Source of the DNA: Saprospiraceae bacterium
GTDB taxonomy: Bacteria; Bacteroidota; Bacteroidia; Chitinophagales; Saprospiraceae
DNA length: 64,000 nucleotides
Direction: 5' to 3'
Assembly: GCA_021739645.1 (NCBI GenBank)
Contig: JAIPBL010000021.1
Span: forward strand, 1-64,000
Position numbers and translations under genes: made by a program. Within the stretch, counting starts at the first letter, position 1; each line of letters starts with the position of its first letter. The notes below the pieces were generated by a model, which was not told the origin of the DNA, searched no databases, and worked only from the letters and a program-made list of their open reading frames with translations. Shown in pieces: positions 53,205 through 62,204 of the stretch.

Positions 53205-54350
53205 ATGACCAAAATCAAAATAGCCATTTTCGGGGCGAACTACTTCCCATCAAAGGGTGGAACAAGCAGGGTGGTCGAAAACCTGCTTAGGGAACTGCAC
53301 TCGCATTTTGAATTCACGGTCTATTGCTTTGAGCACCCGGGCGCCAACACGTATATCACGGGCGTTAGTACGGTTCAGTTCCCTGAAATCCGCATCAAAG
53401 GACTGGGGGTTTTCTTGTTCTACCTTCGATGCTGTGCCCACCTGATGCTAAAAGGTGGCTACGACCTTGTCCACTTGCACAAAACTGACGGCGCTTTCTT
53501 CCTGCCGCTGCTCAACCTGAAGTTCAGGACTATCGCCACTTCCCATGCCCTGCCCCAGCTGGACGACAAATGGTCTTGGTTGGGTAAATTCTACTTTCAG
53601 ATATCCGAGCGGCTTTTTATAAAATCTAGCGGGGTACTGACCACCATTTCAAGTGGGAATGCGGAATATTACCTCGAAAAATACCAGCGTCGGGTGGCTC
53701 ATATCCCCAACGGTATTTTCCCGGCAGGGGAGGTGCCAGAGGAGTTGTCAGAACGACTGCTTTCCAAACATGAGCTTCGCCCCGGGTACCTGCTTTTTGC
53801 CGCCCGCAGGGTCATTCCGCTCAAGGGCTGCCACACGTTGCTGGAAGCATTGAAACTGCTGGAATTCAAGGGTACGCTCGTGGTCGCTGGCGACATGGGG
53901 CACCTCGCCTCCTACACCCAAAAACTCCACGCTGCTGCACGTGGGCTGGATGTGCGATTCATCGGTTATGTGGATGGGCTGGACAAGCTGACTGCCCTGC
54001 TGAGTCGGGCCAGCCTATTTGTTTTCCCTTCGGAAATCGAGGCGATGTCGATGATGTTACTCGAAACGGCAACCGCTGGTACGCCTATGGTATGCAGTGA
54101 CATCCCGCAGAACACGGCGGTGCTATCGGAGCAGGAAGTGCTGTTTTTTCAATCAAAAAATGCGCCTGACCTAGCGGAAAAACTGCGCTGGGCCATCAAC
54201 CAGCCGGTAAAAATGGCAGCCCTCGCCCGACAGGCAAAACAAAGGGTAGAACGGGAATACCTCATATCGGCTGTAGCCCATCGGTACACTGATTTGTACC
54301 AGGCCGTTGCCCGGAACAATCATCGCCAGAATGAAATTGCCCAACCATGA
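53205..54350 (+). CDS. Glycosyltransferase family 4 protein
   Basis: A 381-residue GT-B retaining glycosyltransferase. The N-terminal loop is FGANYFPSKGGTSRVVENLL, followed by 'YDLVHLHKTDG'; the C-terminal half has 'HIPNGIFP', 'LLFAARRVIPLKGCHTLLEAL' and the sugar-nucleotide motif E-x7-E in SEIEAMSMMLLETATAGTP. It is the first gene of the plus-strand polysaccharide unit and overlaps the deacetylase gene by four bases. The sugar added cannot be told. Confidence 0.93.
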   Translation: MTKIKIAIFGANYFPSKGGTSRVVENLLRELHSHFEFTVYCFEHPGANTYITGVSTVQFPEIRIKGLGVFLFYLRCCAHLMLKGGYDLVHLHKTDGAFFLPLLNLKFRTIATSHALPQLDDKWSWLGKFYFQISERLFIKSSGVLTTISSGNAEYYLEKYQRRVAHIPNGIFPAGEVPEELSERLLSKHELRPGYLLFAARRVIPLKGCHTLLEALKLLEFKGTLVVAGDMGHLASYTQKLHAAARGLDVRFIGYVDGLDKLTALLSRASLFVFPSEIEAMSMMLLETATAGTPMVCSDIPQNTAVLSEQEVLFFQSKNAPDLAEKLRWAINQPVKMAALARQAKQRVEREYLISAVAHRYTDLYQAVARNNHRQNEIAQP

Positions 54351-55402
54351 CCTCACAAACACAAAGGGAAATCCTTGCCCGAACAGCTCCATTCCTGACG
54401 ACCCTGAGCTGGCTGTTTGAGCCATTTTACAGCGGACTTGGGCATGTGCTAACCTTCCACCGGGTCGTACCTGAAACTGGCGAACGGCGCATCCATAACC
54501 ACCAAACACTCGAAATAACGCCCGAACATTTGGAACGAACTATTCTGTTTTTTATAAAAAAGGGCTACTCATTTTACTCACTGGACCAGCTTTTCGATAG
54601 GTTAACTTTGGGTGGGTTGAATGAAAAATTCGTCGTTTTTACCTTCGACGACGGGTACCGGGACAATCTCACCGTGGCTTATCCCATTCTAAAAAAATAT
54701 GGCATCCCTTTCACGGTTTATATCACGACCTGCTTTCCCGACCGGACTGCGATACTTTGGTGGTACATTCTGGAGGACATGTTGCGGGCTAAAAACAAAG
54801 TGGATTTCCAATGGGCAGGCAAGCGTTATTCTTTCTCTTGCCGCACCCAACCAGAAAAGGAAATAGCCTTTGACAGCATCCGCCGATTTTTCACCCAATC
54901 CTTTTGCTTGGAAAACCATGAAGAAATGTACCGGGCAGTTTTTGGCGATTTCCAATCGGGCCTTCGTGCGCCTGTCTTGGAGTACGCCATGAGTTGGGAG
55001 GAAATCCGGGAACTCGGGAATGACCCGCTCGTGACCATTGGAGCACATACGGTCAATCATTTCCCCTTGAAACAATTGGGAAATGATGCCTTGGAAACTG
55101 AAATCTTTGAAAGTAAAAGAATCATTGAAACCCAAACTGGACTGCCTGTTGAACACTTCGCCTATCCTTTTGGGAAGGCGGTGGAAGCCTCTTTTCGGGA
55201 GTTTGAAGCGGTCAAGTCATTGGGCTTCAAAACGGCGGTCACCACCCGAATAGGTAGTGTGTTTGCGGAGCACAAAAACAGCCTGGAATGCTTGCCAAGA
55301 ATCAGTATCAACCAAGTGACCGAAGCCGCTGTGCTGGAATTGCAGACGAGTGGGATGCTGCCTTTCCTCATCAACAAGGGCAAGCGGGTGATGACGCATT
55401 GA
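54347..55402 (+). CDS. Polysaccharide deacetylase family protein (CE4 / NodB-like)
   Basis: A 351-residue protein with the NodB homology domain. The first motif is FVVFTFDDGYRDN (about residues 92-104), giving the catalytic base and metal Asp; the second is TIGAHTVNHFPL, with two His ligands; later 'HFAYPFGKAVEASF'. The insert between the first two motifs is longer than in chitin deacetylases. No signal peptide is evident, as in deacetylases that act on lipid-linked or nascent polysaccharide. Its ATG overlaps the GT stop (ATGA), so the two are co-translated. Confidence 0.92.
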   Translation: MTSQTQREILARTAPFLTTLSWLFEPFYSGLGHVLTFHRVVPETGERRIHNHQTLEITPEHLERTILFFIKKGYSFYSLDQLFDRLTLGGLNEKFVVFTFDDGYRDNLTVAYPILKKYGIPFTVYITTCFPDRTAILWWYILEDMLRAKNKVDFQWAGKRYSFSCRTQPEKEIAFDSIRRFFTQSFCLENHEEMYRAVFGDFQSGLRAPVLEYAMSWEEIRELGNDPLVTIGAHTVNHFPLKQLGNDALETEIFESKRIIETQTGLPVEHFAYPFGKAVEASFREFEAVKSLGFKTAVTTRIGSVFAEHKNSLECLPRISINQVTEAAVLELQTSGMLPFLINKGKRVMTH

Positions 55403-55485
55403 GGCAGCTGCGCCAACCGCAGCACCGGTTCACGATTGGTGTTTTTTGCGTTCTTAGGAGCTTGTTGGGTTGGATGAGAAAAATG

Positions 55486-56892
55486 TCAAAATGCGTTTAT
55501 CCGGGTTTTCTTGCTGAAAACGGTCAGAAATATAGTTTTTATATCTAGCCCAAAACTCCAATTTTCGATATACCACAGGTCGTGTTTGACCCGTTCCTGC
55601 TTTTGTTCATCAGTTTCCGTGGGCCCCCGCCAACCATTGACCTGTGCCCACCCTGATATGCCAGGTTTTACATAATGCCTTACCATGTAGTCGTTGACAA
55701 TCATCCGGAAATTATCTTTTAGGAAGTTGCGATGGGGCCGAGGGCCAACTACGCTCATATCGCCTTTCAGCACATTGAAAAACTGGGGCAGTTCATCCAG
55801 GTCGTATTTTCGGAGTTTTTTTCCGATTTGGGTAAGGCGGGAGTCGTTTTTTTCTGTTGACTTTGAGCCATTCATGGGGTCATCGCAAACGGACATTGTC
55901 CTGAATTTATGGCATTTGAAAAGCTGTCCGTCTTTGCCCTTCCTGAGTGGCGAATAAAATACGGGCCCTTTGCCATCCCATTTTATCAACAAGGCAATCA
56001 ACAAGAAAAAAGGGAACAGGCAAATCAGCACCACTATTGAAAAAAGGATGTCGAAAGCCCTTTTTAAGAGAAAATTTTTGAAAGTGTCAAGTGGGGTTTG
56101 GTGGTACTGAAAGATGGGCAGGTCGTCTATTGTTTTGGGCTTAACCTTGCTTTCAGCCTGCATCGTGCCTTCCGGAATCAGGCAAACCCGCACACCGTAA
56201 TAATTGGCAGATCCAGAAATGAAATCAATTTCTTTTTTATTAAAGCCAGCTCCATTGATGAATATTTCATCGACAAAAGACATGGACAATACGGACGATA
56301 TTTCTTCGACATTGCCCAAAACTTTGACTCCGTTTATCATCGGAAATTTTAGGGCGTTGTCAAGTATGCCGACGCATTTGAAGCCAAGCGGCTTTATTTT
56401 GTCCAAGAAGTTATTGGTCGTTTCCCATTGCTTGCCTGCTCCCACCAGTAATACCCTGGAATCGAAAGTGCCGATATTTCGTTTTTTATAAAAACTGGCT
56501 AAAAATTCAATGGTAAATGGATACAACAGGAAAAAAAGGAGGATGGGCAACAAAAAGAAAGTATGGTCGAAATACTTGATATTGGCAAGGTAAGTCAAGG
56601 TGGAAGCCGATCCGATAAATATCAGGACGTTCATCGAAATATACTTGAAACGCTTTGCAAAACCATAAATAAGGTAAAAATCCTGCTTGCCATTCAGTGC
56701 GACTATGCCTGCCCAAATGAGGTTGAAGGTAAAGAACAGTGTCAAAAAATCGTTTGTCGTCACTCCGGCATGAAGTGGGAAGTACAAAATTTTACTGTTT
56801 TGGAAAAACAGCACGATGACCAGGCAAAAGTTTAACAACAGGAATTCTGGCCCTATAAAACCTAGAAGAATATGTAATCTGGTACGGGTCAT
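55486..56892 (-). CDS. Priming glycosylphosphotransferase (WcaJ-like polyprenyl-phosphate sugar transferase)
   Basis: A 468-residue membrane enzyme that starts exopolysaccharide units by moving a sugar phosphate to a lipid carrier. The N-terminal half has four or five membrane segments (about residues 10-130) and a Rossmann-like domain 140-245 ('RVLLVGAGKQWETT'). A further helix (about 275-300) leads into the catalytic domain: FDILFSIVVLICLFPFF, 'GPVFYSPLRKGKDGQLFKCHKFRTM', 'RKYDLDELPQFFNVLKGDMS', 'VGPRPHR', 'VKPGISGWAQVNGWRG'. All family motifs are intact. It is convergent with the deacetylase gene. Confidence 0.94.
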   Translation of the reverse strand: MTRTRLHILLGFIGPEFLLLNFCLVIVLFFQNSKILYFPLHAGVTTNDFLTLFFTFNLIWAGIVALNGKQDFYLIYGFAKRFKYISMNVLIFIGSASTLTYLANIKYFDHTFFLLPILLFFLLYPFTIEFLASFYKKRNIGTFDSRVLLVGAGKQWETTNNFLDKIKPLGFKCVGILDNALKFPMINGVKVLGNVEEISSVLSMSFVDEIFINGAGFNKKEIDFISGSANYYGVRVCLIPEGTMQAESKVKPKTIDDLPIFQYHQTPLDTFKNFLLKRAFDILFSIVVLICLFPFFLLIALLIKWDGKGPVFYSPLRKGKDGQLFKCHKFRTMSVCDDPMNGSKSTEKNDSRLTQIGKKLRKYDLDELPQFFNVLKGDMSVVGPRPHRNFLKDNFRMIVNDYMVRHYVKPGISGWAQVNGWRGPTETDEQKQERVKHDLWYIENWSFGLDIKTIFLTVFSKKTRINAF

Positions 56893-57413
56893 AATGTTTT
56901 AGTTTCAGTGCTACTATGTTCAGCTTGGACCAAGGCTCCCACAACTTTTGGGATACAAGCCAAGCAGTATTGTTAAGTGTCAGGCTTCAGGAATAGAGAA
57001 CCAGGTTAACCCGCAAGATTGCAGCTTAGGGCTATTCGTGGAGCCAGTTCGAGGAGTGAGACTTTTCTTTTGAGTGATGTGAAAGGAATGCTAAGTTGTG
57101 GGGGGCAAGATTTATTTAGGACATTCCTTTTTGAGACCAGTTGCCAAGTTTGGCAAAATCATCCTTAGGATAAGGATAGGACTGCAAGATAAGAATTAGT
57201 TTTTATTGAGCAACAGGGAGTTGGGGATTTTATATTTGCCTCAATAGCTCAAAAAATAAGATGCCATCAGCCTCATCGCTTATTATTCTTCGCTCCATTA
57301 GGTTTTGTGCATGTCCAAAAAGCATGATTCAGTCAAAACATCCTTCGATGTAGAGTTTAGGCTCAGTTCAGAAAACTGAAAATGCACAAACCTATTTGCG
57401 CCGAGTATAAAAC

Positions 57414-57445
57414 TTTGGCCATTTGAAACAATTTCATTACTTTTG
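57414..57445 (+). promoter_or_regulatory. Bacteroidota promoter, TTTG-N20-TACTTTTG
   Basis: TTTG at 57414-57417 and TACTTTTG at 57438-57445 match the -33 and -7 elements at a 20-base spacing. Transcription would start near 57452, almost 400 bases ahead of the next start codon. Confidence 0.65.
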
Positions 57446-57649
57446 CTATCCATTCGTTACCGTACTGGTCTTTTCTCACCGAAATTCTCATCTCACTTAA
57501 TTTATCAAAACTGGTTCGTGTGCCACCGTGCTCATGCGATTGCTTGGTGTTGTTCCTTCACCCGTTGCAATGGCTGGCACGTCCTTGTTTTAGAGCTTGT
57601 TGGGGATTTGAAATTAATGGTTGGCTCGTGCCAATTTCCAGGCATTTTT

Positions 57650-57679
57650 GGGAGGCGGGTTTCGATAATCCCGCCTCCC
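57650..57679. repeat. Perfect GC-rich inverted repeat
   Basis: Arms GGGAGGCGGG and CCCGCCTCCC around a 10-base loop in an otherwise AT-rich region. No T-run follows on either strand. It could end a short transcript from the promoter at 57414 or act in a leader. Confidence 0.7.
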
Positions 57680-57843
57680 AGAAGATACCAGCATTAATTC
57701 TCAATGCGAGAAACTATAAATAGCGGATTTATGCATTATATCCTTTGTGCCGATGCCAATTTGGTATCGGTACTATTTGCCTTTTTTACCATAGACATTA
57801 GAGACAACCGATTTTTATAAGGTCTTAATCAATACAATTAGTC

Positions 57844-58665
57844 ATGAGGAACTTGAGATGGTTAGCTAATTTAATAGTCCTATTATTTTTCGTAGGTGCT
57901 ACCCAGGCACAGGAGGGCGTTTCTGATGCATCCCCGGAAAACAACCTGCGAGCTTATGCGGTTGCAGCACCGTTGAGCCACGAGGCAAAGGCAACAAATC
58001 CGGCGCACTACATTGGAGTACAGTACCTAATGCTCAGTCATTTCGACTCGGCACTCATTTACTTTAAAGCATCTTACGAGATAGATAAGAAAACGAATGA
58101 CCGCCAAGGTGAAGTTGCCAGTCTTCAATATCTTGGGAAAACATGCCTCGAAATGGGGGACGCTGAAGCTGGGCTAGCATATCTCCGGCAGGCGCTGGCG
58201 CTTGCAGAAGCCATACAAGCAAAGCCCAAGATGCTCGAAACCTATCAACTGCTCACAGACGCTTTTGAGAAACAGAAAGAACCAATCGTGGCATATCAAT
58301 ATCTAAAATCATACACTGTCCTGAAAGATTCCATGGCCAAAGAGGACGTACAGCTGGGAATGGCGGACTACCAAGCGACGCATATTTTACAGCAAAAAGA
58401 CGAAGCATTGACCATGAAAACCCAAGAAATTAGAACCATCTACGTCATTTCAATCATCGGCGCTTTTTTTGCATTGGCCGTTTTGCTCTGGCTGCTTTAC
58501 AGCAAATTGTCCCAACAATATTCGCTGAACGATGAATTGAAGCAAAAAAACCTACTCATTGAGCAACAAGCCCAGCAGATGGAAGCCTTTCTTGTTGAAC
58601 GAAGTATTAATCGAACAATCGCCAATGAAGCCAAGAGAATAAAAATCAAAAGCAACACGCAATAA
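57844..58665 (+). CDS. TPR protein with membrane anchor and coiled coil, sensor-like but without kinase
   Basis: A 273-residue exported protein. The signal peptide is about residues 1-24 (ending TQAQ). Two or three tetratricopeptide repeats follow (about 55-160, e.g. 'SALIYFKASYEID', 'EVASLQYLGKTCLEMGDAEAGLAYL'), then a helix, one membrane segment TIYVISIIGAFFALAVLLWL (about 199-218), and a cytoplasmic coiled coil ('LNDELKQKNLLIEQQAQQME'). This is the sensor half of the TPR histidine kinases of Bacteroidota, which normally continue into a kinase or LytTR-binding domain; here the chain ends with a basic tail. The next gene starts on its stop codon (TAATG). Confidence 0.8.
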   Translation: MRNLRWLANLIVLLFFVGATQAQEGVSDASPENNLRAYAVAAPLSHEAKATNPAHYIGVQYLMLSHFDSALIYFKASYEIDKKTNDRQGEVASLQYLGKTCLEMGDAEAGLAYLRQALALAEAIQAKPKMLETYQLLTDAFEKQKEPIVAYQYLKSYTVLKDSMAKEDVQLGMADYQATHILQQKDEALTMKTQEIRTIYVISIIGAFFALAVLLWLLYSKLSQQYSLNDELKQKNLLIEQQAQQMEAFLVERSINRTIANEAKRIKIKSNTQ

Positions 58666-59306
58666 TGGACGACTACTACCGCAAATCAAATTTAATGAAC
58701 GTGATAAACAGGAATGTTTGGAAGGTGGTAAGAAGGCTAAAAGTTGGTGTGGACTTGTTTACTGGCCTTGATTTTGCCCGAAATATTAGCCTGACTGAAT
58801 TAGGGATTTCTGAGAAAGCGGGTAATTTGTATTCTGTAACACCTACCTCTGATTTAAAGAAAATCTTGAAAAAATTGGATATTCAAAGCACGGATGCCAT
58901 CTTGGACTACGGGGCAGGAAAGGGGGCTGCGATGGTTTTGATGGCAAGGTTTGGTTTCAATTTTATTGGCGGCGTGGAATTTTATCTTCCCCTGTGCGAA
59001 ATCGCTGCTAAAAACCTGCAAAAGCTAGGTATTAAAAACGCCAGAGTTTACCATTCCAATGCTAAGGATTTCAAAAATTTGGACCGCTACACCCATTTCT
59101 ACTTGTTCAACCCTTTCCCTGGCGTCATTTTGGCGGATGTTTTGCAGCACATCATTGCATCACATCATCGCAACCAACGGCGACTGACGCTTATCTATTA
59201 CAACCCCGCATGGCGGGAAGAAATTGACAAGCTCGATTTTTTTGAGCTTAAATCCAGCTCTATGTGTAGATACAACGAGATGCTGATTTACACCCATTTT
59301 GATTGA
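58665..59306 (+). CDS. Class I SAM-dependent methyltransferase
   Basis: A 213-residue protein. The S-adenosylmethionine-binding motif I is AILDYGAGKGAAM (about residues 77-89), followed by 'FIGGVEFYLPLCEIAAKNL', which places the acidic ribose contact, and 'HFYLFNPFPG' (about 143-152) in the position of motif IV. The fold and length fit a small Rossmann methyltransferase. Overlap with the TPR gene and near-contact with the acyltransferase gene put it in the polysaccharide operon, so a saccharide or lipid-linked intermediate may be its substrate, though this is inference. Confidence 0.85.
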   Translation: MDDYYRKSNLMNVINRNVWKVVRRLKVGVDLFTGLDFARNISLTELGISEKAGNLYSVTPTSDLKKILKKLDIQSTDAILDYGAGKGAAMVLMARFGFNFIGGVEFYLPLCEIAAKNLQKLGIKNARVYHSNAKDFKNLDRYTHFYLFNPFPGVILADVLQHIIASHHRNQRRLTLIYYNPAWREEIDKLDFFELKSSSMCRYNEMLIYTHFD

Positions 59307-59323
59307 AGAAATCCACGACAACA

Positions 59324-61018
59324 ATGACCATCACATTAATCAAAGACAAGGAGGCTTCCAACTTGTTCCATTCCCTTGATTTTCAAGCCGAGTGGCTGCG
59401 GTTGGCGGAGGCATCGTCAGGCTTCACGGTTTTACAACAGCCTGCATTTGCTACAACCTGGTATGATATCTATGCCTCCGATTATGAGCCTGTTGTGGTA
59501 ACTGCTCGGGCTGATGGTGGTGGACTTGTGGCAATGATATGCCTTGCTTGGAACAAACAGCACCGATTTTTGACCCATGCCGGCCATCGTGACGCAGAAT
59601 ACCACGGTTGGTTGGCTTTCCCAGAAGTGGAAGTCGAATTTCTGAGTGAGGTGTTCCAGTTGGTAAAAAAACAATTTCCGGTAAAAAAATGGAAATGGAG
59701 CTGGCTAGCGCCTGGCCTCTCCGCTGAGGCACTCCGCAAGGCTGGCACTCAAGGAACAACCGTCCAGTTGGAAACCCGCCCCGCACCTGTTTGGGACCTG
59801 ACCAACCCCGAAAAGCTAGAAAAGCTTCGCAAAAGCAGATCGGTGAAGCCTAAATTTAACAAGTACAAAAAAAGAGGAGACTTTAGGTTTGAACTTATTA
59901 CTTGCAAAGATAAAACAGCGGCAGCACTCAAAATGGCTGCCCTTCAATGCGACTTTCGGCAGGAGGCCATCCACAATGCTCGGCCTTTCGCCAGCGATCC
60001 CCGTAAAATCGAATTCTGTAATGCCCTGCAATCCCATTCCGGTATGGTGCATGTCAGTGCATTATGGCTCGATAACCAACTATTGGCTTTTCATTTTGGC
60101 ATAATAGACGGCAAACGGGCCTATCTCGGCATCAAGAGTTATGACCCTTCTGAGAGTAGGCAGTCTCCTGGCCTGCTGTTGCTCATCGAACTTGCTGAGG
60201 TTCTCGTACAACAGGGGTTCGAGTTGTTGGACCTGACACCAGGCACCGATGCTTACAAAGAGCGATTCGCAAACGATCACCAGCTACTTTCGAGACCCAC
60301 CATCTGCTTTTCGCCTGTGGCCGCTCTTTCAGCAACGGCAAAGAATACCGCAATCATTTTGCTCAACAAATCGCTACCGCTTTTTAAAACAGACCTGCTT
60401 ACGATGGCATCTTGGAAGGAGAACATTAAGTCCTGGGTTGGTAAATTGAGGCACTTACGCCCCAGTGACTTTGCAAGATTCTTATTTTTGAAAAAATCTA
60501 TGTTTGTCTATGCTTTCGAGCAACAAACAAAAGTGGCAGCACTGCCCGCAGCCAGAAACTATAGTCAATCTTTTGAAGACCTGATGTTATATAATGAGTC
60601 GCAGCCTTTTCCTACTCGGCGGCTACTCTTGCAAGATGCATTGGGTAAATTTTCGGATGGAGATAAACTTATATCTTCAACAGTAGATGGACAACTTTCA
60701 TGGTTCGCCTGGCTGACCGAGTCACAGCAAACAGTCAAGCCCCGGCTGCATCCACAAAATATCGACCTTGGGGAAAACTGCGTGTCGCTATACGATTTTT
60801 ACTGCCCTGACGGGCAGCATTTCTTAGAAAATTTGGAGCAGGCGCTAGCAATAATACCCATTGAAGAGAATAACCGGCGTTACCTCTGCCTCGAATCGAA
60901 GCACAAACTCCCGATTGAAAAAGCCCAAGAATTGGGCTTGGTTTCTGTCAAAAAATGGACTTGCCTTCGGGTACTTTACTTTTTCAAGAAGAGCCGACAA
61001 GAAACTTTCCAGCCTTAA
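59324..61018 (+). CDS. CelD/BcsL-family (FemAB/GNAT-like) acyltransferase
   Basis: A 564-residue protein. The first 350 residues match the CelD/BcsL acetyltransferase family: 'VLQQPAFATTWYDIYA', a basic segment 'LRKSRSVKPKFNKYKKRGDFRF', and the GNAT core ALWLDNQLLAFHFGIIDGKR with 'ELLDLTPGTDAYKERF'. The remaining 200 residues are a less clear domain, possibly a second degenerate acyltransferase fold. The frame is open upstream to a TTG at 59303, but ATG 59324 avoids overlap and gives MTITLIKDKEASNLF. Members of this family modify exopolysaccharide or its precursors. Last gene of the plus-strand run. Confidence 0.82.
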   Translation: MTITLIKDKEASNLFHSLDFQAEWLRLAEASSGFTVLQQPAFATTWYDIYASDYEPVVVTARADGGGLVAMICLAWNKQHRFLTHAGHRDAEYHGWLAFPEVEVEFLSEVFQLVKKQFPVKKWKWSWLAPGLSAEALRKAGTQGTTVQLETRPAPVWDLTNPEKLEKLRKSRSVKPKFNKYKKRGDFRFELITCKDKTAAALKMAALQCDFRQEAIHNARPFASDPRKIEFCNALQSHSGMVHVSALWLDNQLLAFHFGIIDGKRAYLGIKSYDPSESRQSPGLLLLIELAEVLVQQGFELLDLTPGTDAYKERFANDHQLLSRPTICFSPVAALSATAKNTAIILLNKSLPLFKTDLLTMASWKENIKSWVGKLRHLRPSDFARFLFLKKSMFVYAFEQQTKVAALPAARNYSQSFEDLMLYNESQPFPTRRLLLQDALGKFSDGDKLISSTVDGQLSWFAWLTESQQTVKPRLHPQNIDLGENCVSLYDFYCPDGQHFLENLEQALAIIPIEENNRRYLCLESKHKLPIEKAQELGLVSVKKWTCLRVLYFFKKSRQETFQP

Positions 61019-61066
61019 AACAACGCTGTATTAAAGTGAGAGGCCGAACGATTTCGAAGACGTTGG

Positions 61067-61233
61067 TTGATTGGTCAACATCTGGTCTAATAAAGTTCAC
61101 CTCCGCAGACCAGATATTGACCAATCAATTTCCAGTCGTCACCCGCTAAAGAGTTGGTCTCATCTAACATCCCCGATTTCTCGGGGATGTTAGATGCTGT
61201 TACAGATTCTACAACTCTTTAGCGGGTGACGAC
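61067..61233. repeat. Cluster of three long inverted repeats
   Basis: First: 22-base arms 61067-61088 and 61107-61128 with one mismatch (TTGATTGGTCAACATCTGG side). Second: perfect 22-base outer arms 61135-61156 and 61212-61233 (GTCGTCACCCGCTAAAGAG side). Third, nested in the second: perfect 16-base arms 61161-61176 and 61181-61196 (CATCTAACATCCCCGA side, four-base loop). They occupy the gap between convergent genes; no T-run marks them as an ordinary terminator. Confidence 0.9.
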
Positions 61234-61326
61234 CGAAAATTCAAAAGGTAATTATTTCATTAACTGGTGAAAGGGTCGAATTGGGCACTTCACCCGTTTT
61301 GACCCATATACATTTCGTGAGCCAAA

Positions 61327-62052
61327 TTATTCCTCCATAGATATATTCCCAGCCAATTTTAAAAAAGGCAAGCTCAGCATAAAAAAGACAAATGCAGAGC
61401 AGCATTCCTGTACTTCTACCAACGGGTGTCTAATAATTTCTGGAAAAAGGGGGACTAAAAGATAAAAAACGACCCAGTTTAGAATAAAGCCCAAGCCAAT
61501 GGCTAAAGAAGGGACTGGTATTTTGAATTTATTAATAATCCCATCGAACATTTTTCCGAACATGACAAGGAATGGCAAAATCACTCCAAACCCTAGGCAA
61601 AACAATTTATACATAACATTCATGGAAAAATATTTGGCAAATCCTGTTTTGCGATTGTTCTCGAAATCAATGCCATTGAAAATTGCAAGATTATGGATAT
61701 TGGTTTCACCTTGAACATTTACTTCCTTCAATGTCTCTGGGGTGCCCCATCCAAATATGCGCTGTCCCCAACTTATTTCTTCCCCAAAACCAAAAAATAA
61801 AATAACAGCGAGTATTAGAAAAACATACTGTTTTCTTTTTTTAAGAAAACTCATAAAGAAAACAATGGACGCTCCCAGAAAACCAATGGCAGTCAGGCTT
61901 TCAAAAAAACCAGCTTCCTCAGTTAATTTGATAATCATTTCCTCTTCTGCAAAGAAGAATACCGCATACGAAAATAGCAAGAACATGGAAATGAGTACGA
62001 GGTAAATTCGCTTGTCTTTAATTTCCTGAAGTGCTTTTTTTAGATTATTCAT
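61327..62052 (-). CDS. Multi-pass membrane protein with GEEISWGQRIFG motif
   Basis: A 241-residue protein with about six or seven hydrophobic segments (about residues 15-34, 50-70, 76-88, 145-168, 185-203 and 215-233). Between the third and fourth lies a strongly patterned loop: GFGEEISWGQRIFGWGTPE and 'VQGETNIHNL'. I recall this motif from uncharacterised bacterial membrane proteins; the Glu, His and Asn residues could form an active site. It is transcribed opposite to the acyltransferase gene and in the same direction as the next GT4 gene, 152 bases from it. Confidence 0.8.
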   Translation of the reverse strand: MNNLKKALQEIKDKRIYLVLISMFLLFSYAVFFFAEEEMIIKLTEEAGFFESLTAIGFLGASIVFFMSFLKKRKQYVFLILAVILFFGFGEEISWGQRIFGWGTPETLKEVNVQGETNIHNLAIFNGIDFENNRKTGFAKYFSMNVMYKLFCLGFGVILPFLVMFGKMFDGIINKFKIPVPSLAIGLGFILNWVVFYLLVPLFPEIIRHPLVEVQECCSAFVFFMLSLPFLKLAGNISMEE

Positions 62053-62204
62053 AATGGTTTGTTTTAAAAGTTGTGTAGTTAGTAGATGAATTTATGTCAT
62101 AGATATAGCTATGTATTTTTTCTGAAAATTGGCTCAATTATTATTTGGTTTTTATCTTTTATACTTTGGAGCGCCAGGTTTTGTCCATTTGAAATTGCCA
62201 ATAG

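Larger units (their letters stand above)
56893..57843. other. Long noncoding region inside the polysaccharide locus
   Basis: About 950 bases without a convincing gene. A frame at 57443-57697 encodes a Cys/Trp-rich, low-quality peptide and overlaps a -7 box, so I do not call it. The right half contains a good promoter (57414-57445) and an inverted repeat (57650-57679), suggesting a long leader or a small RNA ahead of the TPR gene. Confidence 0.5.

Noticed and set aside
57443-57697. Possible 84-aa gene on the plus strand
   Set aside because: It overlaps the -7 box, has no recognisable start context, and its Cys/Trp/His-rich composition is unlike neighbouring proteins; the GC-rich hairpin also lies inside it.
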